Notes: generated from the letters alone by a model not told the origin. DNA of 64,000 nt from Microbulbifer sp. SAOS-129_SWC (GCF_039696035.1 NZ_CP155567.1:3591001-3655000), one strand, 5' to 3'. Shown: positions 9,128-17,833, counted from the first letter of the stretch. Made by a program: numbers and translations.

Positions 9128-10951
9128 ATGAGCAACGAAAGCAGTAGTAATATCGTCTTCGGGGATAGAGTTGAAGAACTGAATACAAAGCGCGCCGCAG
9201 CAGACCTCGACGAAAAGGAACGGCAAAACAGGGAGCGGTACGCGGCAGAGGAATCCGCGCGCCGGCGCCAGCAGGAAAAGCCTGAGGCCCCGGACACAGG
9301 CACACGCGAAACAGACAACCGCGGCCCCGGCCTCGCCAACCCGATCGACGACAAGGCCGCCAAGGTCGACCTGCTCGGTCGCGGGCGCCTGGTCACCATC
9401 CTCAAGGGCATTATCGACCGCGATATCAAGAAGCACATGACCATCGCCCTGTTCGGTCAGTGGGGCAGCGGCAAGAGCTCGGTGATTGAACTGTTGCGGC
9501 AGCGCTACCGGGATGACCGCTACTGCTCGACGATACTGTTCAATGCCTGGCAAAACGAACACAGCCAGAATATGGCAGCCTCCATTGCCAAGTCCATGGC
9601 CGAGGAACTGTACCAGCGGCGCAGCTACCCCGCGCAAGTCTGGCTGGGGATCAAAAGCCATCTGCTGGAACGCAAGATGGCGACGCTTCTCTACCTGGCG
9701 CTGGCATCGCTGATGCTCTGGACCAGCCTGTTTGGCATTGACATCGGCTTCTTTTCCGTCGACAAGCTCTCTATGGAAAAATTTAAGTCTTTCGACAGGA
9801 AGACGATGGGATTTTCCTTCATCGCCACTCTTACCGCGCTGCTACCTTTCCTGCAGAAGGCCTTCAACAACCCGTTCGTGAGTAAGCTGCGTGAATTATC
9901 GCGGCGGCCGGATTTCAGCAGTCATATCGGCCTCAGCGACAATATCCGCCGCCAGCTCGGCACCCTGATCAAAGCCTACGACTTCCGGCTCTCGCATTTT
10001 TTGCTGGTGCACCCCTATCGCTGGCTGCTCGCCCAGATTGGCCGAACACAAAAAAGCTCCCGACGCCCACACAAATTTTTGCTCGCCATTGACGACCTGG
10101 ATCGCTGCTCCAGTGAAAAAATCATCCAGGTCCTGGAGGCGGTACAGCTGGTCGTGGACCTGGAGAATCTACTGGTCATACTCGCCGTCGATGACCAGGT
10201 GCTGATGGAGGCAGTGGCGAACCGCTACCAGAAGCAGCGTAAGGATCTCAGCGACGCCGACGCCCTGCAGCTGGCGAGAAAATACCTGGGCAAGATATTG
10301 CAGGTCACCATTTCCCTGGACGAGCCGGACGCATCGGCGCGTGAGAATTTTATCTGCAAGCGACTCTTCCCCGCGTTTAAATCACTGCCCGGCAACCCGC
10401 TGGAGATCAACGCGGGGATCACCCGGGAGGAGGACGATTCCGGGCTGTCATTCCTGTTCCGTCCGCAGGCGTCACTGGGCTCCTACACGGCCGAAGAAGA
10501 CGAAGAGCCAAGCGAGTATCTGCACAGTAGCCAACAGGAACTGGAATGGTTTGCCCGCTGTGTGGGCGACTTCAACATTCACAATGCGCGCACCATGATC
10601 CGCATCCACAATGCCATCACGCTGATCAAGGGGCTGCGGCCCCGCGTAACGGAAAATTCCCAGCAGCTACAGCAATACATATTCCTGACATTCTGGCTCG
10701 AATCCCTGTGCAGCGCCGAACCCGAACAGCGCGACTATCACTACCGGCTGTTAACCGGGAGCGACGATTCGCTGCCGGCGTTCTGGCAGAAGATCGCAGT
10801 CCGGGCCCAACAACTGGGGCTGCACAAGCTGGATAGCAGCACGCGGGATGAAATGCTGTCGCATATCGCTGGCATCAGCCTGCCGTGTGCGGACATTCTC
10901 ACCCCGCACAAGCGCCAAGCGGTCGAAGCGGAAACCGCGGATATCGGGTAG
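9128..10951 (+). CDS. KAP-family P-loop NTPase
   Basis: Predicted membrane-associated ATPase of the KAP family (named after Kidins220/ARMS and phage-exclusion protein PifA). 607 residues: a charged, coiled N terminus (1-65), Walker A GQWGSGKSS (residues 110-118), two hydrophobic segments near 184-203 and 228-245 that interrupt the NTPase fold as the family does, and Walker B FLLAIDDLDRC (317-327). The start has AGGGAAG upstream of ATG 9128. It stands alone, with no toxin, restriction or prophage gene beside it. The family's cellular role is mostly unknown; some members act in phage exclusion, which is only an analogy here. Confidence 0.82.
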   Translation: MSNESSSNIVFGDRVEELNTKRAAADLDEKERQNRERYAAEESARRRQQEKPEAPDTGTRETDNRGPGLANPIDDKAAKVDLLGRGRLVTILKGIIDRDIKKHMTIALFGQWGSGKSSVIELLRQRYRDDRYCSTILFNAWQNEHSQNMAASIAKSMAEELYQRRSYPAQVWLGIKSHLLERKMATLLYLALASLMLWTSLFGIDIGFFSVDKLSMEKFKSFDRKTMGFSFIATLTALLPFLQKAFNNPFVSKLRELSRRPDFSSHIGLSDNIRRQLGTLIKAYDFRLSHFLLVHPYRWLLAQIGRTQKSSRRPHKFLLAIDDLDRCSSEKIIQVLEAVQLVVDLENLLVILAVDDQVLMEAVANRYQKQRKDLSDADALQLARKYLGKILQVTISLDEPDASARENFICKRLFPAFKSLPGNPLEINAGITREEDDSGLSFLFRPQASLGSYTAEEDEEPSEYLHSSQQELEWFARCVGDFNIHNARTMIRIHNAITLIKGLRPRVTENSQQLQQYIFLTFWLESLCSAEPEQRDYHYRLLTGSDDSLPAFWQKIAVRAQQLGLHKLDSSTRDEMLSHIAGISLPCADILTPHKRQAVEAETADIG

Positions 10952-11055
10952 CACGCTGCGTTCACTGGCAAAGGCTGCCGGGGGGCGGACGATAGCGCCC
11001 GCAGCGGCGGCCTGCACTGCAAGTAGTGCGCACCGCGTGCATTGGCGCAGTTGAT

Positions 11056-11652
11056 TCAGGTCTCGGCGGCGATGGCCTCCTGGTACAGCGATTTACGCGG
11101 CTGCGCGAATACCCGCCGTAACATCGGCTCGAAGAATTCCAGCGGCAGGGTTTCGGCATCGGCATCAAACGCGGGCGCATCGTACTTGGTCACGAACTCC
11201 AGCGTGCGCGCGTAACCGGCGTGATCCCGATACTGTTCGCGCAGGTTGCGGTCCATGCCGAGGTACTGGAAAAAGTAATACCCCTGGAAAATGGCGTGAT
11301 GCTTGATCATCCAGTGGTTTTCCTCGCTGACGAAGGGCTCCAGTAATACGGCGGCCACATCGGCGTGGTTGTAGGTACCCAGTGTGTCGCCAATATCGTG
11401 CAGCAATGCGCAGATCACATACTCTTCGTCGCGGCCATCGCGATGGGCTAGCGTGGCCGTCTGCAGGCAGTGTGTCAGGCGGTCCACCGGGAAGCCGCCA
11501 CAATCCCCCTCGAGCAGTTTGAGGTGGGCGATGATCCGGTCCGGCAAGTGCTGCGCATACTCACCAAAAGCGCCAGCGATGATTTTCCAGTCTTCTGCGC
11601 TGCCGTTTTCCATATGGGAAAACTGCGCCTGCGGTTCACTATGGTCTTGCAT
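11056..11652 (-). CDS. HD-domain protein, PhnZ/MIOX-like
   Basis: 198-residue metal-dependent HD-domain protein related to predicted HD phosphohydrolases and to diiron HD oxygenases such as PhnZ. Candidate metal ligands are His61 (THCLQTA), His85-Asp86 (LLHDIGD), His96 (NHADVA), His118/119 (KHHA) and Asp158. ATG 11652 is chosen because GAGGAG lies just upstream; the frame is open to 11754 but the extra residues are low-quality. It is read directly after a class II aldolase gene (10 bases apart), so the two are probably one operon and may act on the same small molecule. Whether it is an oxygenase or a hydrolase cannot be decided from sequence. Confidence 0.8.
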   Translation of the reverse strand: MQDHSEPQAQFSHMENGSAEDWKIIAGAFGEYAQHLPDRIIAHLKLLEGDCGGFPVDRLTHCLQTATLAHRDGRDEEYVICALLHDIGDTLGTYNHADVAAVLLEPFVSEENHWMIKHHAIFQGYYFFQYLGMDRNLREQYRDHAGYARTLEFVTKYDAPAFDADAETLPLEFFEPMLRRVFAQPRKSLYQEAIAAET

Positions 11653-11662
11653 GGATCTCTCC

Positions 11663-12436
11663 TCAATCGCGGTAACTGCGGTCGATGCGGTCGAGCTTGC
11701 GCAGCAGGCCGGGCCACGCCAGCAGGCCGCCCTGGTTGCTGGTGACCTTGTCACCCTCGGACTGGATCTTGTCGATGATCGGCTGTGGCACCGGTGTCAG
11801 CGGCCGGTCGCCCGCCAGCGCGGCGACCTGGATTTCGCAGGCGCGCTGCATCACAAACATAAACAGGAAGGCATCCGCGACCGTCGCGGCGCAGGTGAGC
11901 AGGCCGTGGTTGCGCAGGATCATGAAATGCGCCGAGCCGAGATCTGCCACCAGGCGCGCCTTCTCGTCTTCGCGTACGGCGATACCTTCATAATCGTGGT
12001 AGGCGAGGCTCGACAGCGGAAACAGCGACTGCTGCGAAAGTGGCAACAGCCCCTCGCTGTGGGCTGCCACCGCGACCCCCGCGACCGTGTGCGTATGCAT
12101 CACGCAGTGGGCATCCGCGCGCGCTTCGTGTATGGCGCTGTGGATGGTGAAACCGGCCGGGTTTACCGGCAAGGGGGTGTCGTCTATCTTGTTGCCGTCC
12201 GCATCGATCTTGACCAGGCTCGACGCGGTAATCTCTTCGAACAGCGCCCCGAACGGGTTGATCAGGAAATGGTGTTCCGGACCCGGGATACGCACCGACA
12301 GGTGGGTAAAAATCATATCGTCCCAGCCGTAGTGGGCGATCAGGCGGTAGGCCGCGGCCAGGTCGACCCGCAGCTGCCACTCGCTATCGCTGACTTTGCC
12401 CTGCAGGGACGGCGCGGCGCTCGGTTGTGTCTGCAT
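11663..12436 (-). CDS. Class II aldolase/adducin-family protein
   Basis: 257-residue protein of the class II aldolase family (fuculose/rhamnulose-phosphate aldolase and ribulose-phosphate epimerase fold), a zinc enzyme catalysing retro-aldol or epimerase chemistry. Visible are the substrate segment THLSVRIPG, the zinc-binding HTHTVAG (HxH), and a later histidine in LRNHGLL that would complete the site. Related unassigned proteins with the FLINPFGALFEE segment are common in proteobacteria, so the substrate is unknown. It is first in a two-gene operon with the HD-domain gene. The promoter must lie in the 110-base gap shared with the divergent Crp/Fnr regulator at 12547, which may control it. 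Confidence 0.85.
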   Translation of the reverse strand: MQTQPSAAPSLQGKVSDSEWQLRVDLAAAYRLIAHYGWDDMIFTHLSVRIPGPEHHFLINPFGALFEEITASSLVKIDADGNKIDDTPLPVNPAGFTIHSAIHEARADAHCVMHTHTVAGVAVAAHSEGLLPLSQQSLFPLSSLAYHDYEGIAVREDEKARLVADLGSAHFMILRNHGLLTCAATVADAFLFMFVMQRACEIQVAALAGDRPLTPVPQPIIDKIQSEGDKVTSNQGGLLAWPGLLRKLDRIDRSYRD

Positions 12437-12546
12437 GGTTTTCTCTCTTGTTATTTCTCTTGTTTTACGAACTGATCGTTATCACCGACTATCGATTGTA
12501 GAAGCGCCCATCGCTGCGATACTGTCAACTCGTTTACACTTGGCTC

Positions 12547-13236
12547 ATGATCGATTCCATGCCGACACTCACCGCCTGCCCGCTGCTGGCCGGCCTGCCC
12601 GAGCGCGCGATTGAATCGCTGGCATCGCTGGCACGCGCCCAGCGCTATGCGGCCGGCGAGGTCATCTACCTGCAGGGCGCCCAGCAGAGCCAGCTGTCCA
12701 TCGTTGCCGAGGGACAGGTGCGGATCTGTTCGAGCAATGCCGGCGGCCGCGAGGCGATCCTGGCGATCCTGGGGGCCGGTGCCTGGTTCGGCGACACGGT
12801 TTTTTCCCCGGGGTTACCGCGGGTGTTCGGCGCCACGGCGCACGACGCCTGCCTGATTGTGGATATCCCGGGCGACGCCTGCCGCCGGGTGCTGGCCGAC
12901 TTTCCCGAGGCCTATCCGGTGGCACTGGACTTGGTCAGCCGCCGGTTGTGGGCCGCCATGTCGATCATCCAGGACGACGCCCTGCGCGGCACCGAGGCGC
13001 GTATCGGCCGCCGGCTGCTGTTTCTGGCGCAGATGCACGGCCAGCCGGGTGATGGCAAGCCGGTGCAGTTCCGGCTGACCCGGGAACTGCTGGCCAATAT
13101 GATGGGCATGACCCGCCAGGGGGTGCATCGGGTCCTGAAAAATATCGAGGCCCGCGGGCTGGTGGACATTCACTACGGCAGCGTCACCATCGCCGACCCC
13201 GAACGCCTGCGCGCCTATATCGAGAAGCTGGACTGA
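12547..13236 (+). CDS. Crp/Fnr-family transcriptional regulator
   Basis: 229-residue regulator: a cyclic-nucleotide-binding-like beta-roll (about residues 15-125, with GEVIYLQGA and the GAWFGDTVF turn) and a C-terminal winged helix (about 165-225) with recognition segment MGMTRQGVHRVLKNIEARGLV. No N-terminal cysteine cluster of the Fnr iron-sulfur type is seen (only one early Cys), so it probably senses a small molecule instead. It is divergent from the class II aldolase/HD operon and followed at once by the DUF1853 gene. Control of the divergent operon is an inference from arrangement. Confidence 0.88.
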   Translation: MIDSMPTLTACPLLAGLPERAIESLASLARAQRYAAGEVIYLQGAQQSQLSIVAEGQVRICSSNAGGREAILAILGAGAWFGDTVFSPGLPRVFGATAHDACLIVDIPGDACRRVLADFPEAYPVALDLVSRRLWAAMSIIQDDALRGTEARIGRRLLFLAQMHGQPGDGKPVQFRLTRELLANMMGMTRQGVHRVLKNIEARGLVDIHYGSVTIADPERLRAYIEKLD

Positions 13237-13239
13237 TTG

Positions 13240-14133
13240 ATGCCAGTAGCAGATCACTGGGAAAACCTGCTGTGGGCACTGGGGGCGGAAGATATCGCCC
13301 GCGGCGGCGGCCTGCCGTGGCTGCCGCCACAGCGCCGCGCGGCACTGGCGGGCTATTTCGCCCAGGCGGACACCCGCGCGCAGCTGGCGGACACGCTCGA
13401 CGCCGAGCTGCAACGCGCCGACGCGCACGGGCCGGTGTCGCGGCTCGGGGTCTATTTTGAAAACCTGTGGGCTTTCGCCTTCACCCACCACCCGGATTAC
13501 CAGCTGCAGCAGCGCAACCTGCCGCTGCGCGCCGACGGCCGCACCCTGGGCGAACTGGACTTTGTCACCACCTACCTGCCGGACCGCTGCACCGAGCACT
13601 GGGAAATCGCGGTCAAGTTCTACCTGGAGGTGGATAGCGGCTACTGGGTCGGGCCGGGGCTGCGCGACCGCCTGGATATCAAGCTGGCGCGCATGCGCGA
13701 GCACCAGCTACCGCTGATCCGCCAGCCCGCCGCGCGGGCGCTGCTGCAGCAGCACAACATCCGTATCGACCGCCAGTGGGCGCGCATGCCGGGGCGCCTG
13801 TTCCGCCCTGTCGACCACGGGGCAATGCCCCTGCACGCCGGGATCAATCCACACAGCTGCCACTACTGGTGGGCGTGCGCCGATGAATTCCGCTTCCATT
13901 TTGCCGATCGGCCCTTCCGCTGGAGCCGATTGCCCAAGCGCGCGTGGCTGGCAGATCGCGGCTACGGCGTTGACGACAGCGCCAGCGCCACAGCCCTGGC
14001 GGACAGGCTCGGCGCAGACGAGCAGCGCGGCCCCCTCTGTGTCGCCGCGCAACAGAATGGTCGGGAGGTCAGTCGCGGCTTTATCGTGCCCGATGACTGG
14101 CACGACGCGGCGCTGACCCGCTTGCCGGAATAA
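13240..14133 (+). CDS. DUF1853-family protein
   Basis: 297-residue cytosolic protein of the DUF1853 family, function unknown. Visible features fit a PD-(D/E)xK-like core: RLGVYFENLWAFAF, then GELDFVTTYLPD and WEIAVKFYLEV, where D of GELDF, E of WEI and K of VKF would form the motif. This nuclease-like reading is my inference. The start is ATG 13240, three bases after the stop of the Crp/Fnr gene, with TTG 13237 a possible alternative, so the two genes are almost certainly translated from one message. Confidence 0.72.
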   Translation: MPVADHWENLLWALGAEDIARGGGLPWLPPQRRAALAGYFAQADTRAQLADTLDAELQRADAHGPVSRLGVYFENLWAFAFTHHPDYQLQQRNLPLRADGRTLGELDFVTTYLPDRCTEHWEIAVKFYLEVDSGYWVGPGLRDRLDIKLARMREHQLPLIRQPAARALLQQHNIRIDRQWARMPGRLFRPVDHGAMPLHAGINPHSCHYWWACADEFRFHFADRPFRWSRLPKRAWLADRGYGVDDSASATALADRLGADEQRGPLCVAAQQNGREVSRGFIVPDDWHDAALTRLPE

Positions 14134-14233
14134 GCGCCAGCGCAACTGACAGCCGTTATTTCGCCTGCAAATCCCCACCCCCAAGCTCCCCCGTCCGGAT
14201 TTCAATTGACTTCGCGCCATTAATGTTTACAAT

Positions 14234-14251
14234 TTTCAGAAATTTCTGAAA
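14234..14251. promoter_or_regulatory. Perfect 18-bp palindrome, likely operator of the GbsR-type gene
   Basis: TTTCAGAAATTTCTGAAA is its own reverse complement and ends 12 bases before the ATG of the GbsR/MarR-type regulator. A dimeric winged-helix regulator would fit such a site, suggesting autoregulation. Confidence 0.6.
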
Positions 14252-14263
14252 GTTCATAAAAGA

Positions 14264-14821
14264 ATGAAACTCTCCGACCAGGCTCAGGCCTTCGTACTGC
14301 ATTTTGGCGAGATGGGCAGCCGCTGGGGCTTCAACCGCACCGTGGGGCAGATGTTCGCACTGCTCACCATCCATTCCGAACCGCTCAATGCCGACCAGCT
14401 GGCGCAGGCACTCAAGATCAGCCGCGGCAATGTGAGCATGGGGCTGAAGGAACTGCAGGCCTGGCGGCTGGTGGAGCTGCACCACCTGCCCGGCGACCGC
14501 AAGGATTACTTCACCGCGGCCGGCTCCATCTGGGACCTGGCGCGCACCGTGTTCGAGGAGCGCCGCAAGCGCGAGCTGGATCCGACCCTGACGCTGCTGC
14601 GCCAGCTGCTGCTCAACGAGCCTCAGGATGAACAGGAGGCCGACGCCCAGGCGCGCATGCGCGAGGTCTACAGCCTGCTGGAGATGCTCGATCAATTCGC
14701 CAACACGCTGAGTGGGCTGGACCAGAAAGATTTGCTCAAACTGATGAAACTGGGCTCCGGCGTCAGCAAGCTGCTGGCGCTGAAGGGTGGCCGGGCCAAG
14801 CCCAAAGCCACCGACAAGTAG
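14264..14821 (+). CDS. GbsR/MarR-family transcriptional regulator
   Basis: 185-residue winged-helix regulator resembling the GbsR branch of the MarR superfamily. HTH region about residues 40-75 with LNADQLAQALKISRGNVS and the wing GDRKDYF; an alpha-helical dimerisation C terminus follows, ending in a basic tail (GGRAKPKATDK). It sits 85 bases upstream of the cytochrome bd-type oxidase genes in the same direction, with a palindromic operator in its own leader, so it probably regulates itself and cydAB. The Shine-Dalgarno signal is weak (AAAAGA). The inducing signal is not evident. Confidence 0.85.
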   Translation: MKLSDQAQAFVLHFGEMGSRWGFNRTVGQMFALLTIHSEPLNADQLAQALKISRGNVSMGLKELQAWRLVELHHLPGDRKDYFTAAGSIWDLARTVFEERRKRELDPTLTLLRQLLLNEPQDEQEADAQARMREVYSLLEMLDQFANTLSGLDQKDLLKLMKLGSGVSKLLALKGGRAKPKATDK

Positions 14822-14825
14822 TACT

Positions 14826-14844
14826 GCGTCCCGGCACGGGACGC
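14826..14844. terminator. Short hairpin between regulator and cydA
   Basis: Stem GCGTCCCG / CGGGACGC with a three-base loop, no T tract. It may attenuate read-through from the regulator gene into cydA. Confidence 0.4.
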
Positions 14845-14906
14845 CGTGATGTCCGGGCCCTGCCCGGCGTCCGACAAAGGATTTGCGTTCAACAATCGAG
14901 GTCACC

Positions 14907-16310
14907 ATGCTGGATACACTGATACTGTCGAGGATGCAGTTCGCAGCCAATATCAGCTTTCATATCCTGTTTCCCTCCATCACCATCGCCCTGTGCTGGA
15001 TTGTGTTTTTCTTCAAACTGCGCTACGACATCACCCAGAATCCGGTGTGGATGCGCGCCTACCGTTTCTGGGTCAAGGTGTTCGCGCTGACCTTCGCCCT
15101 CGGCGTCGTCAGCGGTATCACCATGTCGTTCCAGTTCGGCACCAACTGGCCGGGCTATATGGAAAGGGTCGGCAATGTGGCCGGGCCACTGCTCGGTTAC
15201 GAAGTCCTTACCGCCTTTTTCCTCGAGGCCACCTTCCTCGGCATCATGCTGTTTGGCATCAAGCGGGTGCCGAGCAAGGTACACACGGTATCGGCGCTGA
15301 TCGTTGCCATCGGCACCACGCTGTCGGCCTTCTGGATCCTCGCACTGAACTCCTGGATGCAGACCCCGGCGGGCTACAAAATCATCGATGGCGTGGTGCA
15401 CCCGACCGACTGGCTGGCGATTATTTTCAATCCGTCTTTCCCCTACCGCCTCGGGCATATGCTGCTGGCCTCGGGGCTGACGGCGTCCTTCTTCGTCGCC
15501 GGCCTGTCCGCCTACCGCATCCTCAAAGGCGACACCAAACAGGCGCCGCGCCTGGCACTGAAGACCGGGCTGGTCGTCGCCGCGGTGCTGGCGCCGCTGC
15601 AGATGTTTGTCGGCGACCTGCACGGCCTCAATACCCTCGAACACCAGCCGCAGAAAATCGCCGCGATGGAAGGCGTCTGGCACACCGAAAAGGGCGCACC
15701 GCTGCTGCTGTTTGCGATTCCTGACGAGGAACAGAAAACCAATCACCTGGCCGTAGGGCTGCCGAATATGGCGAGCCTGATCCTGACCCACGATATCGAT
15801 GGCGAGATCAAAGGGCTGAGTGAATTCGCGGGCGACCACCCACCGGTGAAGCCCCTGTTTTTCGGTTTCCGCATTATGGTCGGCATCGGCGTACTGATGT
15901 TGCTGGTGGCCTGGACCGGCTGTTACCAGCTGCGCAGGACCCGCGGCGAACTGCCGCGCTGGCTGTTGAAAGTGGTGGTGGGAATGACGTTTTCCGGCTG
16001 GGGGGCGATCCTCGCCGGCTGGTACGTGACCGAGGTCGGCCGGCAACCGTGGCTGGTCACCGGCGTACTGAAAACCGCCGACGCAGTGACCCCGGTAATG
16101 CCCGGCCATGTGGGCCTGTCACTGGCCCTGTACCTGACCGTCTACGCCGTACTGATGTGGGCCTATATCCACACCCTCAAGGTCATGGCGCTGAAGTCGG
16201 TCGAGGTGGAGGAATTCGAAACGGCAGAACCGGCCGCCGACGGCAGCCTGACCAACCTGCCCTCTTCCAGAATCGAGCAAGTCAGAATCGAACAAGGAGG
16301 TAACGCGTGA
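14907..16310 (+). CDS. cydA: Cyanide-insensitive bd-type quinol oxidase subunit I
   Basis: Inner-membrane subunit I of a cytochrome bd-type quinol oxidase that reduces oxygen to water without proton pumping. 467 residues, nine hydrophobic segments. Visible landmarks: an early histidine (ISFHILFP), SGITMSFQFGTNW, ALNSWMQTPAGY, the periplasmic Q-loop region around GDLHGLNTLEHQPQKIAAMEG, and GRQPW near the C terminus. The Q loop is short, as in CioA rather than E. coli CydA. ATG 14907 is preferred over 14883 because GAGGT precedes it and homologues begin near MLDTLILSRMQFA. It overlaps cydB by four bases. It is likely controlled by the upstream GbsR-type regulator. Confidence 0.95.
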   Translation: MLDTLILSRMQFAANISFHILFPSITIALCWIVFFFKLRYDITQNPVWMRAYRFWVKVFALTFALGVVSGITMSFQFGTNWPGYMERVGNVAGPLLGYEVLTAFFLEATFLGIMLFGIKRVPSKVHTVSALIVAIGTTLSAFWILALNSWMQTPAGYKIIDGVVHPTDWLAIIFNPSFPYRLGHMLLASGLTASFFVAGLSAYRILKGDTKQAPRLALKTGLVVAAVLAPLQMFVGDLHGLNTLEHQPQKIAAMEGVWHTEKGAPLLLFAIPDEEQKTNHLAVGLPNMASLILTHDIDGEIKGLSEFAGDHPPVKPLFFGFRIMVGIGVLMLLVAWTGCYQLRRTRGELPRWLLKVVVGMTFSGWGAILAGWYVTEVGRQPWLVTGVLKTADAVTPVMPGHVGLSLALYLTVYAVLMWAYIHTLKVMALKSVEVEEFETAEPAADGSLTNLPSSRIEQVRIEQGGNA

Positions 16311-17323
16311 ACGCAATCGCTCATTCCACAGACTGGTTGCCGGTCGTGTTTATCGGCCTGATGGGGCTGGCGGTGCTCGCCTACGCGATCCTCGACGGCT
16401 ACGACCTGGGCGTGGGTATCCTGCTGCCAATGGGCGCGGATGACGAAGCCCAGCGCGATACCATGATCGCCTCCATCGGCCCCTTCTGGGATGCCAACGA
16501 AACCTGGCTGGTACTGGCCATCGGCCTGCTGCTGATCGCCTTTCCCACGGCCCACAGCATGGTGCTGATGCATCTGTATCTTCCCACCGCGATCATGCTG
16601 ACCGGCCTGATCATGCGCGGGGTAGCATTCGATTTCCGCGCCAAGGCCGGGGTGGACCACAAGCTGGCCTGGGACAGGACCTTCAAGGCCGGCTCGCTGC
16701 TCACCAGCCTGACCCAGGGCTATATGCTCGGCCAGTACGTCATGGGCTTTCAGTCCGGCTGGGCTGCACAGCTGTTCGCGATACTGAGCGCCATCGGCGT
16801 GACCGCGGCCTACAGCTATATCGGCGCGGCCTGGCTGATCATGAAAACGGAACACTCACTGCAGGAACGGGCAGTGCGCTGGACCCGGCGCGCCGGGCGC
16901 GCGGCGTTTGTCGGTGTGCTGGCAGTGTCGCTGGTCAACCCGCTGGTGAACCCGGGGGTCTTCGATCGCTGGTTTACCTTTCCGCTGGTGATGTTCGTGC
17001 TGCTGATCCCGATGCTGTGCTTCCTCGCCTTCGCCGCCAATGAGATCCTGCTGCGCCGCCTGCCCAAGGTGGACGACCGCCACTGCTGGATACCCTTCGT
17101 CAATGTGCTGCTGGTGTTCCTGTTGTGCTTCTTCGGCCTGGCATTCAGTTTTTATCCGGAGATTGTGCCGGGCAAGCTGACCATCTGGCAGGCGGCCAGT
17201 GCGCCGGAATCCCTGCGTTTTATTCTGGTCGGCGCCGTCATCGTGGTGCCGGTGATCCTGCTGTACACCATCTTTTCCTACCGGGTCTTCCACGGCAAGG
17301 CCACCGAGCTGCACTACCACTAG
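16307..17323 (+). CDS. cydB: Cyanide-insensitive bd-type quinol oxidase subunit II
   Basis: Inner-membrane subunit II, partner of the preceding CydA/CioA in the oxidase complex; it carries no heme but stabilises the assembly. 338 residues with about eight membrane helices; typical stretches are ILDGYDLGVGIL, GPFWDANETWLV and RGVAFDFRAK. The GTG start at 16307 overlaps the cydA stop (GTGA) and has AAGGAGG just upstream, so translation is coupled. No cydX-like small subunit, cydCD assembly transporter or other respiratory gene follows; the next bases hold a decayed efflux locus. Confidence 0.95.
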   Translation: MNAIAHSTDWLPVVFIGLMGLAVLAYAILDGYDLGVGILLPMGADDEAQRDTMIASIGPFWDANETWLVLAIGLLLIAFPTAHSMVLMHLYLPTAIMLTGLIMRGVAFDFRAKAGVDHKLAWDRTFKAGSLLTSLTQGYMLGQYVMGFQSGWAAQLFAILSAIGVTAAYSYIGAAWLIMKTEHSLQERAVRWTRRAGRAAFVGVLAVSLVNPLVNPGVFDRWFTFPLVMFVLLIPMLCFLAFAANEILLRRLPKVDDRHCWIPFVNVLLVFLLCFFGLAFSFYPEIVPGKLTIWQAASAPESLRFILVGAVIVVPVILLYTIFSYRVFHGKATELHYH

Positions 17324-17370
17324 TCGGCGCAGTTAACCGGGCGGCCCTGCGCGGGTCGTCGCGGGGCCGA

Positions 17371-17521
17371 TCACGAGCGCGGTAACAACCCACTGCGCCC
17401 GGTGACCAGGCCGCACGTCGGCCGGTCCCGCAGCAGCAGTGCCAGGCAGGCGGCGGCAAAGGCCCAGGGGGCGAATAGCCAGTCGGGGGCGCAGGGAAAA
17501 GATCAGGTTGAACCCGGGCAC
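17371..17521 (-). pseudogene. Remnant of a FUSC-type efflux membrane protein
   Basis: Beginning at GTG 17521, five bases after the MarR-like pseudogene, the minus strand reads VPGFNLIFSLRP, then after a one-base slip in a run of five C/G (17485-17489) continues DWLFAPWAFAAACLALLLR and stops at 17371. Joined, this resembles the N terminus of FUSC/AaeB-type aromatic-acid exporters (first amphipathic stretch and first membrane helix). Only about 48 codons remain. MarR-FUSC gene order is common, which supports the reading; the family assignment is an inference from a short stretch. Confidence 0.5.
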
Positions 17522-17525
17522 TCCC

Positions 17526-17833
17526 TCAGGCGTCGCTGTCGTCGCCTGCCATCGCGGCGAGCAGCGCTTCCAGCACGCGCATGGTGGCAGTCAGATCGGC
17601 GGGGTCGATGCCGGCGGTAATGCGCAGGCGCACAGCGGCGAGAATTTCCTCGAAGGCCTCGGCCCTGGCGCACGGTGCCGCCGTTGCGGCGCAGCACGAT
17701 CAGCGGCAGCACCATGGTCTGGGAAAGGCCGTGCACTTGCAGCGCGGTTGATCTCATGGCGCCATTTGCGACCGACGTTGATCAGGGCGCTGCCGAGGGT
17801 CAGGCAGGGAGAGTCGGGGAGCTCACCATGCAT
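17526..17833 (-). pseudogene. Broken MarR-family regulator
   Basis: From ATG 17833 the frame encodes LGSALINVGRKWRHEINRA, typical of MarR N termini. A one-base shift then leads to LQVHGLSQTMVLPLIVLRR. After GGTVRQG the sequence jumps to a third frame encoding AEAFEEILAAVRLRITAGI and DPADLTATMRVLEALLAAM, the usual MarR C-terminal helices, ending at TGA 17526-17528. The winged-helix core of about 45-55 residues is missing. One frameshift plus one internal deletion make it non-functional. It is followed on the same strand by the FUSC remnant. Confidence 0.75.

Noticed and set aside
9128..10951. Phage-defence island around the KAP NTPase
   Set aside because: Neighbours are a porin-like gene, an autotransporter and metabolic genes; no nuclease, toxin or integrase is seen.
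14889..16109. 406-codon open frame opposite cydA
   Set aside because: High-GC antisense frame without a start signal; cydA on the other strand is unambiguous.
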